Assembly (NCBI GenBank): GCA_025361565.1 | Contig: JANYKN010000166.1 | Coordinates: forward strand, 26,255-90,254 | DNA from: Bacteroidota bacterium | GTDB lineage: Bacteria > Bacteroidota > Bacteroidia > Bacteroidales > NBLH01 | DNA: 64,000 nucleotides | Direction of reading: 5' to 3' | Shown here: positions 18,751-28,664 of the stretch, piece after piece | Numbering within the stretch: position 1 is the first letter of the stretch | Layout of the letters: every line of letters begins with the position of its first letter | The notes under the pieces: generated by a model | Database searches by the model: none | What the model saw: the letters and a program-made list of their open reading frames with translations, nothing else | Told to the model about the DNA's origin: nothing | Program-made: the position numbers and the translations under genes

Positions 18751-18765
18751 ATCATTCAAACAGTA

Positions 18766-21336
18766 TTAAAAATCCCTCCGTTGATGAACGGCTTCGTTGT
18801 CGACCAATTCATCAAACTGTAAATATTCATAAATCGTTTTTTCTTCAGGAAGAATGGCACTATTATAAATTTCAAAATATTCTTCTACAGTTGGTATTTT
18901 ATTGGTTAATGAAACAATAGCAGCCAGTTCTGCTGATCCTAAAAATACGTTTGCCCCTTTGCCCATCCTGTTGTTAAAGTTACGTGTGGATGTTGAAAAT
19001 ACGGTTACTCCATCTGGAACTCGCAATTGGTTGCCCATGCAAATGGAACAACCCGGCATTTCAATTCGTCCACCAATGCGGCTGAAAGTAGAAAAATAGG
19101 CTTCATCCTTCAATTTTGCCTGATCCATTCTGGTGGGTGGAACAATATATGTTCGTACATTCGGATTCTGTTGATGCTTCGCCCAGATCTTTCCGGCAGC
19201 TCTAAAATGGCCAATATTGGTCATGCATGAACCGATAAATACATCGTCAATTTTAGTTCCTGCAACTGCTGAAAGTAATTTTACGTCATCAGGATCATTT
19301 GGGCAGGCAACAATTGGTTCGGTAATTCTGGAAAGATCAATTTCAAGTACTTCTGCATATTCGGCATCTTTGTCCCTTTCCAAAAGTATAGGGTTTTTAA
19401 GCCATTCGTTTAAAACATTTATCCTGTTTTTTATAGCAACTTCTGATTTATATCCATCTTTTAACATTCGCTCCAACAAAGCCACATTTGAACGTACATA
19501 ATCAGAAACCGATTTAACCGAAAGTTTAATGGTGGCTGCGGCTGCGCTTCTTTCTGCTGCAGCATCGGTAAGTTCAAATGCCTGTTCTACTGAAATATCA
19601 GGCAAACCTTCCATTTCAAGAATACGTCCGTTAAAAACGTTGATTTTATTCTTCTTAGGCACTGTAAGCATCCCTTCTTGTATTGCAAAAAATGGAATTG
19701 CATTAACCACATCACGCAAAGTAACGCCCGACTTTAATTTTCCTTTAAATTTTACAAGAACCGATTCCGGCATATCAAGTGGCATAAATCCCAAAGCTCC
19801 GGCAAATGCAACCATTCCAGAACCGGCTGGAAATGAAATACCTAATGGAAAACGGGTATGCGAATCGCCTCCTGTTCCAACAGTATCAGGCAATAGCAAG
19901 CGGTTCAACCAGGTGTGGATAACACCATCGCCTGGCATTAGCGAAAGACCACCACGTTCAATAGTAAATTGAGGTAGTTTTTTATGTGTTTTGATATCTG
20001 CTTCTTTTGGGTATGCTGCTGTGTGGCAGAACGATTGCATATACATTGGTGCCTGAAATTTCAAACATGCCAATTCTGTCAATTCATCTGCTGTCATTGG
20101 GCCGGTTGTGTCCTGAGAACCAACAGTAGTCATGGTTGGTTCAATTGATGCACCAGGTAAAACTCCTTTTATTCCACAAGCTTTACCCACCATTTTTTGT
20201 GCAAGCGTGTATGCTTGGTTTGTCTTGACAACGGGTTGTTCAGGTTTTGAAAATATAGTTGATTCTGAAAGTCCAAGTGCTTTCCTTGTTTTTTCGGTTA
20301 AAGAACGTCCAATTATCAGGTTCATGCGACCACCTGCCCGATATTCATCTTTTAAAGTATTGGGTTTAAGGTTAAATGTTGTTATTAAATTGCCTTTTTC
20401 ATCCTTAATTTCCCCTTTTAAAGTGTATATATTTATAACATCTCCATTATTAATTTTACTCATATCGCAGCTAATTGGCAATGCACCGGAATCTTCAAGA
20501 GTATTGAAAAAGATTGGAGCAATGGCTTTACCAAGCACAACGCCACATCTACGTTTGTTTGGAACAAAAGCTATATCTTCGCCAATATGCCAAAGCACTG
20601 AATTAGTGGCTGATTTTCTGGAAGATCCGGTACCAACTACATCACCTGCAAATGCCACCAAATGGCCTTGTTTCCGCCATTCTGCAATGGTTTTATTCCC
20701 TTCAGGAAAAAGAGTTTGTCCCATTGACAATGAATGTAAAGGGATATCGGGACGGGTAGATGCATCGGATGCCGGTGAAAAATCGTCGGTATTTATTTCG
20801 CCATCCACTTTAAATACTTTGACTTTGAATTCCGATGGAAACTCAGGTCTTGAAGTAAACCATTCTGCATTGGCCCAAGAGTCTATTACTTTTTTTGCAG
20901 AAGCATTGGTTTTTGAAAGATTTAATATGATTTCAAAAGCATCATAAACCAAGGTAATTCCGCTAAGGGCTTTGGCGGCATCATCAGCTACATCAGCAAT
21001 TTTCAATGCTTCAACCAATGGATTTACATTGTAACCACCAATCATGGTTCCCAAAATAAAAATGGCTTCTTTTTTATCGATTAATGGGGTTTTGATTTGT
21101 CCCTGAACAATTTTATTCAAAAAAGCAGCTTTGATTTCGGCAGATGGATCAACTCCCGGACTAATCCTGTCCTTGAACAACTGAACTAAAAATGTTTCCT
21201 GTCCTTTTGGGGGATTTTCCAACAATTTACAAATTTCAGCAGTTTGAACCGTATTTAAAGGTAATGCAGGAAGCCCAAGTTCATTTCGTTCCTTTTCGTG
21301 CTTTAAGTAAGCATTAATTATTTCGTTATTTGTCAT
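18766..21336 (-). CDS. acnB: Aconitate hydratase B (bifunctional with 2-methylisocitrate dehydratase)
   Basis: A protein of 856 residues from the ATG at 21336. A further ATG at 21369 would add 11 residues lacking family similarity. AcnB architecture is evident: a HEAT-like N-terminal domain, a swivelling domain with VVGTGSSRKSATNS and the large 4Fe-4S domain. Cluster ligands lie in IGSCMTNIGH and PGCSICMGNQ. It interconverts citrate and isocitrate in the TCA cycle and can act on 2-methylisocitrate. A -7-like TATTTTTG (minus strand, 21367-21374) precedes the start. AcnB proteins can bind mRNA when the cluster is lost. The neighbour sucD, 22 kb away, is another TCA gene but not linked. Confidence 0.96.
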   Translation of the reverse strand: MTNNEIINAYLKHEKERNELGLPALPLNTVQTAEICKLLENPPKGQETFLVQLFKDRISPGVDPSAEIKAAFLNKIVQGQIKTPLIDKKEAIFILGTMIGGYNVNPLVEALKIADVADDAAKALSGITLVYDAFEIILNLSKTNASAKKVIDSWANAEWFTSRPEFPSEFKVKVFKVDGEINTDDFSPASDASTRPDIPLHSLSMGQTLFPEGNKTIAEWRKQGHLVAFAGDVVGTGSSRKSATNSVLWHIGEDIAFVPNKRRCGVVLGKAIAPIFFNTLEDSGALPISCDMSKINNGDVINIYTLKGEIKDEKGNLITTFNLKPNTLKDEYRAGGRMNLIIGRSLTEKTRKALGLSESTIFSKPEQPVVKTNQAYTLAQKMVGKACGIKGVLPGASIEPTMTTVGSQDTTGPMTADELTELACLKFQAPMYMQSFCHTAAYPKEADIKTHKKLPQFTIERGGLSLMPGDGVIHTWLNRLLLPDTVGTGGDSHTRFPLGISFPAGSGMVAFAGALGFMPLDMPESVLVKFKGKLKSGVTLRDVVNAIPFFAIQEGMLTVPKKNKINVFNGRILEMEGLPDISVEQAFELTDAAAERSAAAATIKLSVKSVSDYVRSNVALLERMLKDGYKSEVAIKNRINVLNEWLKNPILLERDKDAEYAEVLEIDLSRITEPIVACPNDPDDVKLLSAVAGTKIDDVFIGSCMTNIGHFRAAGKIWAKHQQNPNVRTYIVPPTRMDQAKLKDEAYFSTFSRIGGRIEMPGCSICMGNQLRVPDGVTVFSTSTRNFNNRMGKGANVFLGSAELAAIVSLTNKIPTVEEYFEIYNSAILPEEKTIYEYLQFDELVDNEAVHQRRDF

Positions 21337-21443
21337 ATGATGAGTTGTTGAATTTTTATTATTTAACAAAAATATAAATAATTAAAGAATTTGATCTCGA
21401 TTTTATTTTTATTAGAAATGATTTATCATTTTTATTGAATTGT

Positions 21444-21495
21444 GTCTTATCATGAAATAGCTTGACTTTATTGTCAAGCTATTTCACGATAAGAC
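21444..21495. repeat. Long 23-bp inverted repeat upstream of acnB
   Basis: Arms GTCTTATCATGAAATAGC... (21444-21466) and the matching arm 21473-21495 pair over 23 bp with one A/C-type mismatch and a 6-nt loop. There is no T run after it on either strand. It lies between the terminator of the adenylate-kinase gene and the acnB start, about 110 bp before acnB. It could be an attenuator-like structure, a protein binding site or a remnant of a small mobile element. Confidence 0.75.
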
Positions 21496-21508
21496 AGAAA
21501 GCTATTAA

Positions 21509-21547
21509 CAAAAAAGACCTTTCGGATTTTAAACATCCGAAAGGTCT
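21509..21547 (-). terminator. Rho-independent terminator of the adenylate-kinase-like gene
   Basis: On the minus strand GACCTTTCGGAT and its complement (21515-21526 and 21534-21545) form a 12-bp stem followed by a run of T (AAAAAA at 21509-21514 on the plus strand). It lies about 70 bp after the gene's stop codon. Confidence 0.9.
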
Positions 21548-21616
21548 CGTTCATACCCTGAAGTTCTCAATTTGTACTTAATGTTTTGATTTTTTTATCC
21601 ACTTACAAATCAATAA

Positions 21617-22786
21617 TCACCTCAAATTTTTCAAACCCTTTTCAATTTCAACCGATAATCTTTCAAAAACAACCTCGAAAGGTGCTTCGCCATTGACTAT
21701 TGCTACATCATGTATTTCCTTGTATTTATCGAGTACTGGAATCGATTTATCTTCATGCTCCTTTAATCGGTTTACAATTTTCTCAATACTTGTATCGTAG
21801 GGCATGCAATGGTCGGTTTTGCTTCGAATCCCCAATCTGGTAACGAGTTCAAGTGTACTTACCTGTATGTCAATAATTTTACTGATTGTTGAATTGTGCT
21901 TTTTTAATATTCCATCCAAAATATACGATTGCACTAAAGTTCGCGGAAATCCTTTAAAAATAAATCCTCTTATGTTTTTTGAATTTTCAATTTTCTTTTC
22001 AATTAGTGGCACAACAATTTCATCAGGAACCAATTCGCCGTTTTCGTAAAGTTGAGTAATTCGTTTACCCATTTCAGTTCCCTCTTTTATTTCTTCCTCT
22101 AACATTTGACCGGTAGCAACATATTCGAGCCCGTATTTTTTGGCAAGTGCCATGCCTTGTGAACCCCTACCACAACCAGGATATCCGAAAATTACAACAT
22201 TCATGAGTTTTTTACTCATTTCTTTATTTATAATTTCTTCAATTTGAGCTGTAACCTCTTCGACCTTTCTTAATCCGTTGATAGCAACATAATTACCCTT
22301 TTCCTTGTAGAAATTTAGTACAGGTAATGTTTTTTCTTCATACTCTTTCAACCGGTTACGAATTACTTTTTCATTATCATCAAGCCTGCCAGAAGTTAGG
22401 CCCCTGTTCAAAAGGCGCACCACCGACTCGTCTTCGGGCAATTCAATACTGATTAAACAATTGAGCGAAGTATTTAGCTTAATCATTAAACCTTCCAGAA
22501 TGTATGCTTGTATGTACGTACGTGGAAAACCGTCGAACAGAAAACCACTGGCTTGTGGGTTCTCTTTAATGGTTTTTTCTAGAATTTGCACAATAATTTC
22601 ATCAGAAACAAGCTTTCCTGCCGAAATAAAACTTTTAGCCTCAAGCCCCAGTTTGCTTTCTTCAGCAAGTTCTTTTCGCAATAAATCGCCTGTTGAAATG
22701 TAGAACAAATTGTACTTTTCAATTAAAAAAGCGGATTGAGTTCCTTTTCCTGCGCCTGGAGGACCAAAGAGTGCTATATTTATCAT
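21617..22786 (-). CDS. Tandem adenylate kinase-like protein with degenerate second domain
   Basis: A 389-residue protein made of two adenylate-kinase domains (about 1-188 and 194-389). Domain 1 has an intact P loop GPPGAGKGTQ (Lys14), TGDLLRKE (Asp34, Arg37), DGFPRT (Asp85, Arg89), SGRLDDN (Arg134) and IRNRLKEY. It has the short LID of bacterial kinases without zinc. Domain 2 keeps the fold but reads GYPGCGRGSQ (P-loop Lys replaced by Arg207), TGQMLEEE (Gln227, Glu230), KGFPRT (Asp replaced by Lys278) and lacks the SGRxDDN motif. It therefore looks like a pseudokinase or a regulatory copy fused to an active kinase. No separate adenylate kinase gene is seen in this window. Substrate could be AMP or another NMP. 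Confidence 0.88.
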   Translation of the reverse strand: MINIALFGPPGAGKGTQSAFLIEKYNLFYISTGDLLRKELAEESKLGLEAKSFISAGKLVSDEIIVQILEKTIKENPQASGFLFDGFPRTYIQAYILEGLMIKLNTSLNCLISIELPEDESVVRLLNRGLTSGRLDDNEKVIRNRLKEYEEKTLPVLNFYKEKGNYVAINGLRKVEEVTAQIEEIINKEMSKKLMNVVIFGYPGCGRGSQGMALAKKYGLEYVATGQMLEEEIKEGTEMGKRITQLYENGELVPDEIVVPLIEKKIENSKNIRGFIFKGFPRTLVQSYILDGILKKHNSTISKIIDIQVSTLELVTRLGIRSKTDHCMPYDTSIEKIVNRLKEHEDKSIPVLDKYKEIHDVAIVNGEAPFEVVFERLSVEIEKGLKNLR

Positions 22787-23018
22787 AACTTACTGAATTA
22801 ATTGAATGATTGAGAGTGTAAATTAAATAAAAAAAATCGTTGATTTATAATTACATATCATTTTTATCTCAATCATCCTGAAAAAATAATAGATATCCGA
22901 ATCATGAAATTTTGATTTATACCTTTTTATTCTTGCCGTTTTTATTGCTAATATTGTTTTTTTTAAATGTCATGTTTTATATCCTGATAAGTTTGGGATT
23001 TTAATACTAAAATCATAA

Positions 23019-25535
23019 ATGATTAATAATCTGAAAAATAATAATTTTGCTAAAAATATAAAGTTTTTCCAACCTGAAAAGATTTATACATGGTTGAAAA
23101 TTATTATTCATCAAGTATTGTTCTCTGCAAAAAATATTAGTTTCAGGCAGCTTTTGCGAGGCATACAAAAATTCAATTATAAAGGTCTTTTTCTAAAAAT
23201 AAAACAATTCGATTACAAAGGCCGTTGGCTAAAAATCACTTTTGAAATACGTATATCCATCCTTGTTTTTCTCTCCTTATTAAGTTTGTTTCTCATTCTT
23301 GATTTGATCTTTTCACTGCCTGATGAAGTTGACTATTCAACCATAATAATCAGTTCCGACAGCACAGTTGTTCATGCATTTTTAAGTACTGATGAAAAAT
23401 GGCGTATGAAAACCGAACTCTCCGAGATTACGCCACTTCTGAGAAAAGCCATTATTTACAAGGAAGACAAGTATTTTTACTTCCATACCGGAATTAATTA
23501 TTTTGCAGTTTTCAGGGCTTTTGTAAATAATATTCTTCAAAAAAAACGTACATCAGGTGCATCAACCATTACCATGCAGGTGGCCAGGCTTTTGGAACCC
23601 AAAGAGAGAACCTATTTTAACAAGTTCATAGAAATGTTCAGGGCTGTTCAACTTGAGTTTCATTATAGTAAAGATGAAATACTTCAACTTTACCTTAATT
23701 TGGTTCCATTTGGCGGTAATCTCGAAGGAGTTAAAACAGCCTCAGTGATGTATTTCGAAAAAGCACCCAATCATCTAAGTTTGGCAGAATTGACTGCACT
23801 TTCAGTAATTCCTAACAAACCAAATTCACTGGTGTTAGGTAAAAATAACGACCAAATCATTGAACAACGAAATAAATGGCTAAAACGATTTGCCAAAGCA
23901 GGGCTTTTTCCCAAACAGGATATTGAAGATGCATTAAATGAGCCACTTGATGCATTCAGGCACGAATCGCCCAAAATGGCTCCACAATATGCGTATCGTT
24001 TAAAAAGTTTGTACCCCGAATTGCCTATTATTGCTACCCAACTTGAAGTTAACAAGCAGGCCAAAGTGCAAAATCTGGTTAAAAATTACATCAACAGGCT
24101 TTATAACCGGAATATTAAAAATGCGGCTGTAATGGTTATTGATAATCAAAAAAACAGCGTGGTTGTTTATGTTGGCTCTGCCGATTTTGCTAATACAGAA
24201 GATGCCGGTCAGGTTGATGGTGTTGTTGCAATCAGATCTCCCGGAAGCACATTGAAACCTCTACTATATGGATTGGCTTTTGATAAAGGGATTATAACAC
24301 CAAAATTAAAAATCACAGATGTTCCAGTAAGCTATGGAGGCTATGAACCACATAATTATGATCAAAAATATCACGGATTTGTAACGATAGAATTTGCTTT
24401 GATAAACTCGCTCAATATTGTAGCCGTTAAACTTTTGCAGCAAATCAGGACCCAACAATTTGTTAATTCACTAAAAAAACTGGGCTTTGATCAAATCCGA
24501 AAGGATGAAAAAAAATTGGGCTTATCATTGGTTCTTGGCGGATGTGGTGTTAATCTGGAGCAATTAACAAAAATGTATCATGCATTTGCCAACAAAGGAT
24601 TATTTACCGAATTAAATTGGTTGGCAGCCGATAAAGACAAAGGCGGTTTTCAAGTCATTTCAGCCGAATCGGCTTATATGCTCACGGAAATCATGAGTAA
24701 AGTAAAACGTCCCGATATGCCTATGGAGTGGCAAAATAGCGCCGATTTACCAAGGGTTGCATGGAAAACTGGAACATCTTATGGACGAAAAGATGCATGG
24801 AGCATTGGTTATAATAAAAATTATACTGTAGGCATTTGGGTTGGAAATTTTTCAGCCGAGGGCGTTCAGGAACTGAGTGGAGCAGAATCTGCGGCACCGC
24901 TGCTATTCGAAATATTCAATACGCTTGATTATCGTTCCGAAGCCGAATGGTACCATGTTCCAAAAAATATCGATTTTAGATTGGTTTGCTCAGAAACGGG
25001 TTTGCCAATCAACGATTTTTGCAAAAATATTTTGTCCGATTCTTATATTCCTTCTGTTTCTACCAATCAAATCTGTAATCATTTAAAAATGAGTTATATT
25101 TCGCCCGATTCAAGTATTTCGTATTGTAAAACCTGCCTCCCCGAAGCAGGATATATTAAAGCCTGGTATCCAAATTACTTACCCGAAATGATAACCTATT
25201 ACGATGAAAATCAGATTAATTACCGCAAAGTTCCAATTCATAATCCAGCATGCGAAAGGGTATTTGCAGAGAATAAACCCGAAATTACATCACCTATGCA
25301 CAATGTGGAATATTATGTTGATAAAACGGATAATACAAGCATTATGCTGTCATGCAATGCAGCCAATGATGTGGACAAGGTATTTTGGTATGTAAATGAT
25401 AAGTTTATCAAATCCTCGGCGCCTACTAAAAAAGTTTTTTTTACACCAAGCGAGGGCAATTTAAAAATTTCGTGCACCGATGATAAAGGAAGAAATACAG
25501 ATATTTCAATTGTAGTTAAAATGATCAATTTTTGA
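23019..25535 (+). CDS. pbpC: Penicillin-binding protein 1C (bifunctional glycosyltransferase/transpeptidase)
   Basis: An 838-residue protein. Residues 1-78 form an unusually long basic cytoplasmic tail with a short repeat (KFNYKGLFLKIKQFDYKGRWLKI). A single membrane anchor spans about 79-99. The GT51 domain shows KEDKYFYFHTG (catalytic Glu) and SGASTITMQVARLL. The transpeptidase carries Ser410-x-x-Lys413 (SPGSTLKP), a SLN motif (INSLNIV) and Lys583-Thr-Gly. The C-terminal ~90 residues match the BiPBP_C beta domain of PBP1C. It polymerises and crosslinks peptidoglycan. PBP1C usually neighbours an alpha-2-macroglobulin; none is seen here. The next gene, a lytic transglycosylase, fits a cell-wall group. 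Confidence 0.93.
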   Translation: MINNLKNNNFAKNIKFFQPEKIYTWLKIIIHQVLFSAKNISFRQLLRGIQKFNYKGLFLKIKQFDYKGRWLKITFEIRISILVFLSLLSLFLILDLIFSLPDEVDYSTIIISSDSTVVHAFLSTDEKWRMKTELSEITPLLRKAIIYKEDKYFYFHTGINYFAVFRAFVNNILQKKRTSGASTITMQVARLLEPKERTYFNKFIEMFRAVQLEFHYSKDEILQLYLNLVPFGGNLEGVKTASVMYFEKAPNHLSLAELTALSVIPNKPNSLVLGKNNDQIIEQRNKWLKRFAKAGLFPKQDIEDALNEPLDAFRHESPKMAPQYAYRLKSLYPELPIIATQLEVNKQAKVQNLVKNYINRLYNRNIKNAAVMVIDNQKNSVVVYVGSADFANTEDAGQVDGVVAIRSPGSTLKPLLYGLAFDKGIITPKLKITDVPVSYGGYEPHNYDQKYHGFVTIEFALINSLNIVAVKLLQQIRTQQFVNSLKKLGFDQIRKDEKKLGLSLVLGGCGVNLEQLTKMYHAFANKGLFTELNWLAADKDKGGFQVISAESAYMLTEIMSKVKRPDMPMEWQNSADLPRVAWKTGTSYGRKDAWSIGYNKNYTVGIWVGNFSAEGVQELSGAESAAPLLFEIFNTLDYRSEAEWYHVPKNIDFRLVCSETGLPINDFCKNILSDSYIPSVSTNQICNHLKMSYISPDSSISYCKTCLPEAGYIKAWYPNYLPEMITYYDENQINYRKVPIHNPACERVFAENKPEITSPMHNVEYYVDKTDNTSIMLSCNAANDVDKVFWYVNDKFIKSSAPTKKVFFTPSEGNLKISCTDDKGRNTDISIVVKMINF

Positions 25536-25603
25536 TACGCTAAAAGTCAAATTGCCGTTTATATCAAAAGATTAATCACTATAAGTTTCAAATAACTGAT
25601 CTA

Positions 25604-26434
25604 TTGATGAAAAAAATTCTGATAATAGCTTTGCTTGTTATACTAAACAGCTGTAAATCATATGATTTTCCGGCTGTTAAAAATAGGGATAAATTATTGA
25701 CCAAAAATTTTACAACATATTATAAAAGTAAAATACCGGAGCCTGTTTTTAAAAACCTGAACATGCTGGGCAAAGTGAAAAAACAAGGTGTTTATGGACA
25801 AAGGTTATATGGAATGATATTACGAAGTTTGCGCTTTAAAAACATTACCGATAAAGTGGAAAAAAAGTATAAATTACCTGAAAATTTATTACTTGCCATG
25901 ATTATGCACGAATCCGGAGGTGTGGATTTATTGCCAAATAGCAGTGATGATGGAGGGATTGGATTAATTCATATGCAGCCCAGTTTGGCCAAAAGATTTG
26001 GGCTTTCGACCTATGAAAACTGTGATAAGCTGGTTTGCAAATTACACGGTTCCGAAATGCGAAAACTGATAAAGCAAATTGGTTCAGACAGAAAAAAATT
26101 GATTTTAATTGACGATAGGTTTCATCCAATTTTGAATATTGATGCGGCAGCGCGGATGTTGGTTTATTATCGTTCTGGTGATCAAATTAAAGATACGCCT
26201 TTAAAAACAGCCATATATGGATATGCAGGTAAGTATAACTACCAGAAATATTACGATAATATCGAAATTTATATGTTAAAATTAAATGATAAACAGTTTT
26301 TGGATGAAATTAAAGCCGATTTTAACAGGCAAAACGTAAATATGACATTGAATGGAAAACCTGGCAATTTTGATTCATACCTTGCAGCCCATCAGGAACA
26401 AAATCTAAACTATGGGCTAGATGATTACAAATGA
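25604..26434 (+). CDS. Lipoprotein lytic transglycosylase (SLT domain)
   Basis: A 276-residue predicted lipoprotein with a lipobox LNSC and lipid-anchor Cys17. The start could be Met1 or Met2. An SLT-type (GH23) domain begins about residue 88: LPENLLLAMIMHESGG carries the catalytic Glu103, followed by GGIGLIHMQPSLAKRFG, as in lytic transglycosylases. The usual AxGLMQ motif is changed to GGIGLIHMQPS. It lies 68 bp after pbpC in the same direction. It would cleave glycan strands of peptidoglycan from the inner leaflet of the outer membrane. Confidence 0.84.
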   Translation: MMKKILIIALLVILNSCKSYDFPAVKNRDKLLTKNFTTYYKSKIPEPVFKNLNMLGKVKKQGVYGQRLYGMILRSLRFKNITDKVEKKYKLPENLLLAMIMHESGGVDLLPNSSDDGGIGLIHMQPSLAKRFGLSTYENCDKLVCKLHGSEMRKLIKQIGSDRKKLILIDDRFHPILNIDAAARMLVYYRSGDQIKDTPLKTAIYGYAGKYNYQKYYDNIEIYMLKLNDKQFLDEIKADFNRQNVNMTLNGKPGNFDSYLAAHQEQNLNYGLDDYK

Positions 26435-26603
26435 AAGTTGATTTTTTTCATTCAATCATTCACATAATAAACATTACCTAATACAAGCAACATTAATTTT
26501 GGCATCCCAATTGCAGAATAATTTCTTGAATTACATCGTTTAGATACGAATAATTAAATCAAATGGAAAATGTTTGTGCCTTTATAATACATTTCGAGGC
26601 GAG

Positions 26604-28637
26604 ATGAAGGGATTGATTTATTTTGTTATAACTATCAGCATGTTTTGTTCATCAGCAATAACAGCGCAGCGCAACAAAACTGAGGAACACAAAAAGAAAG
26701 AAGATACTGAAGAACTTGCTGAAATTTATTTGCAAGAAGGTAAATTTGAAAAAGCCCTTCTAATTTATCGTAATTCTTTGGATAATAATGCAAAGAGTCC
26801 ACGACTTAATTTTTTTGTGGGATATTGCTATCTGAATACCGATTATGGATTGGAACAGGCAATTGAGTATTTAAAAAATGCCACAACTCTTACACCCGAT
26901 AAAGACGATGAAAGCTCACCGGTTGAAGCCTATTATTATCTTGCAAAAGCTTATCATTTAAACAACCAATTTCAATTATCAATTGATATTATCGATAAAC
27001 TGCTGGGAAAAATCCCACAAAATGATAAGCCATTTATCAATCAAGCAAATAGACTGAAAGAATTCTGCGAAAATGCTTTAATGTTGTCGCAAACCAAAGC
27101 TGGTATTAATGTTGATAATATTTTTGAATTCAATTCGAAATATTCGGATATTAATCCACTTATTTTTAATAATGGTCAGGAAGCTATTTTTAGTTCGCGA
27201 AGGGAAATTCATCAACTTCGAAAAAAAATGGATGATGATCAGTTTGACGAAAACATCTATTATACAAAAATACTAGATGATGAATGGATTACACCTTATG
27301 GCCTTAGCAAATCTATTAATACCATTGATCACGAATCGGCATGTTGGATTTCCGAAAACGGCAAACAACTAATTATCAGTCGGATGACCGAAGATAAAAT
27401 CAATTTATATTTCAGCAATAAAAATGAGCAAGGGGAATGGTCCGTTCCTGAAAAATTTCCGGAACCAATTAATGGCCACAGTCAACAGACATTTGGAAGT
27501 CTTTCTTCTGATGGCAAATATCTCTATTTTACGAGTGATAGGAAAGGTGGATATGGTGGTACTGATATTTATGTTTCAGAAAATAAAGGAAATAATATTT
27601 GGGGAACTCCTAAAAACCTGGGGCCATCAGTAAACACCTCATACAATGAGGAATCTCCTTTCATGCACGAGAATGGCGTATTGTTTTTTTGTTCCGAAGG
27701 CCATATTTCCATGGGCGGTTTTGATATGTTTGCTACTTATCAGGATAATGCAGGAAATTGGATGAATCCCGTTAATTTGGGTTTGCCACTGAATTCGGTT
27801 GAAGATGATTTTTTTTATCAACCATTGCCAGGAGGACAATATGCTTTTTCTTCGTCGGAAAGAAAAGGTGCAAAAGGGAAAAGCGATATATATCGATTTA
27901 TTATTTCTGATTCCACAGATAGAGGATATGCATTGATTTCTGGAAATATTATGTTTCCACCAAAAATTGCAGCAGAAAAAACTATCGGAATAAAGTTCAA
28001 AAATAATCAAACAGCTGAAGAAATTGGTCCCTTCAGAACGGACAAAAACGGAAATTATAGTTTTATTTTACCTGCGCAATCCAATTATCAAATGTCTTTT
28101 TTATATCAGAATAAATTATTTTATTCCGTAATCATAAATATTCCAAAGAGCTATTCATTCTTATGTATGGATCAATCCATTATTATTCCTAATCTTAAAC
28201 TTGAATTGGACAACAACTTACAGGCTGTTAATCAGACGATTTCAAATAATGAAAAAATCAATATTATTTATTCAGTTAATAAATCGACAGAACGTATTAA
28301 ATTAGCCACCACCATTGCATCGGTTGAAAATAATTACTCTGACTCCACTTTTCTTTCTGACTTAAATAAGTCAAATGGAAATATAAATAATGACGACAAT
28401 AAAAAGGACAGCATTTTTTCCATTAAACTTGTCAGCTCTAAGTCGCGCATACCGCTTTCAACGTTTTCAGACTCAGGTAAAGTTAAGGAACACATTGATA
28501 GCAAAGGTAATTATATCTATTATATTGGAGAATTTGATTATGAATGGGAAGCATTAATACAACTCCGGTCAATTAAAGAAAAATATCCAAAGGCCACTAT
28601 TTTTGTAAATAGCTTTACCTCGGATTTGTCCAATTAA
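26604..28637 (+). CDS. Exported TPR/PD40 protein with SPOR-like C terminus
   Basis: A 677-residue protein if started at 26604, which puts a clear signal peptide (MKGLIYFVITISMFCSSAITA) at the N terminus; an ATG at 26574 adds ten residues ahead of it. TPR helices span about 30-160. PD40 (TolB-like) repeats run about 180-420 with signatures SSDGKYLYFTSDRKGGYGGTD, SPFMHENGVLFFCSE and YAFSSSERKGAKG. A carboxypeptidase-regulatory-like beta domain follows at about 430-520. The C terminus (NYIYYIGEFDYEWEALIQ...KYPKATIFVNSF) resembles a SPOR domain, which binds denuded peptidoglycan. It is probably a periplasmic cell-wall-associated protein, similar to PorE/PD40-OmpA-type proteins of Bacteroidota but without an OmpA domain. 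Confidence 0.75.
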   Translation: MKGLIYFVITISMFCSSAITAQRNKTEEHKKKEDTEELAEIYLQEGKFEKALLIYRNSLDNNAKSPRLNFFVGYCYLNTDYGLEQAIEYLKNATTLTPDKDDESSPVEAYYYLAKAYHLNNQFQLSIDIIDKLLGKIPQNDKPFINQANRLKEFCENALMLSQTKAGINVDNIFEFNSKYSDINPLIFNNGQEAIFSSRREIHQLRKKMDDDQFDENIYYTKILDDEWITPYGLSKSINTIDHESACWISENGKQLIISRMTEDKINLYFSNKNEQGEWSVPEKFPEPINGHSQQTFGSLSSDGKYLYFTSDRKGGYGGTDIYVSENKGNNIWGTPKNLGPSVNTSYNEESPFMHENGVLFFCSEGHISMGGFDMFATYQDNAGNWMNPVNLGLPLNSVEDDFFYQPLPGGQYAFSSSERKGAKGKSDIYRFIISDSTDRGYALISGNIMFPPKIAAEKTIGIKFKNNQTAEEIGPFRTDKNGNYSFILPAQSNYQMSFLYQNKLFYSVIINIPKSYSFLCMDQSIIIPNLKLELDNNLQAVNQTISNNEKINIIYSVNKSTERIKLATTIASVENNYSDSTFLSDLNKSNGNINNDDNKKDSIFSIKLVSSKSRIPLSTFSDSGKVKEHIDSKGNYIYYIGEFDYEWEALIQLRSIKEKYPKATIFVNSFTSDLSN

Positions 28638-28664
28638 TCACTCATATTTTATTAATCCAAACAA

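Noticed and set aside
20132..20947. Long antisense ORF within acnB (271 codons)
   Set aside because: Lies opposite an intact AcnB coding region and its translation looks like a reverse shadow (serine/proline-rich, no motif).
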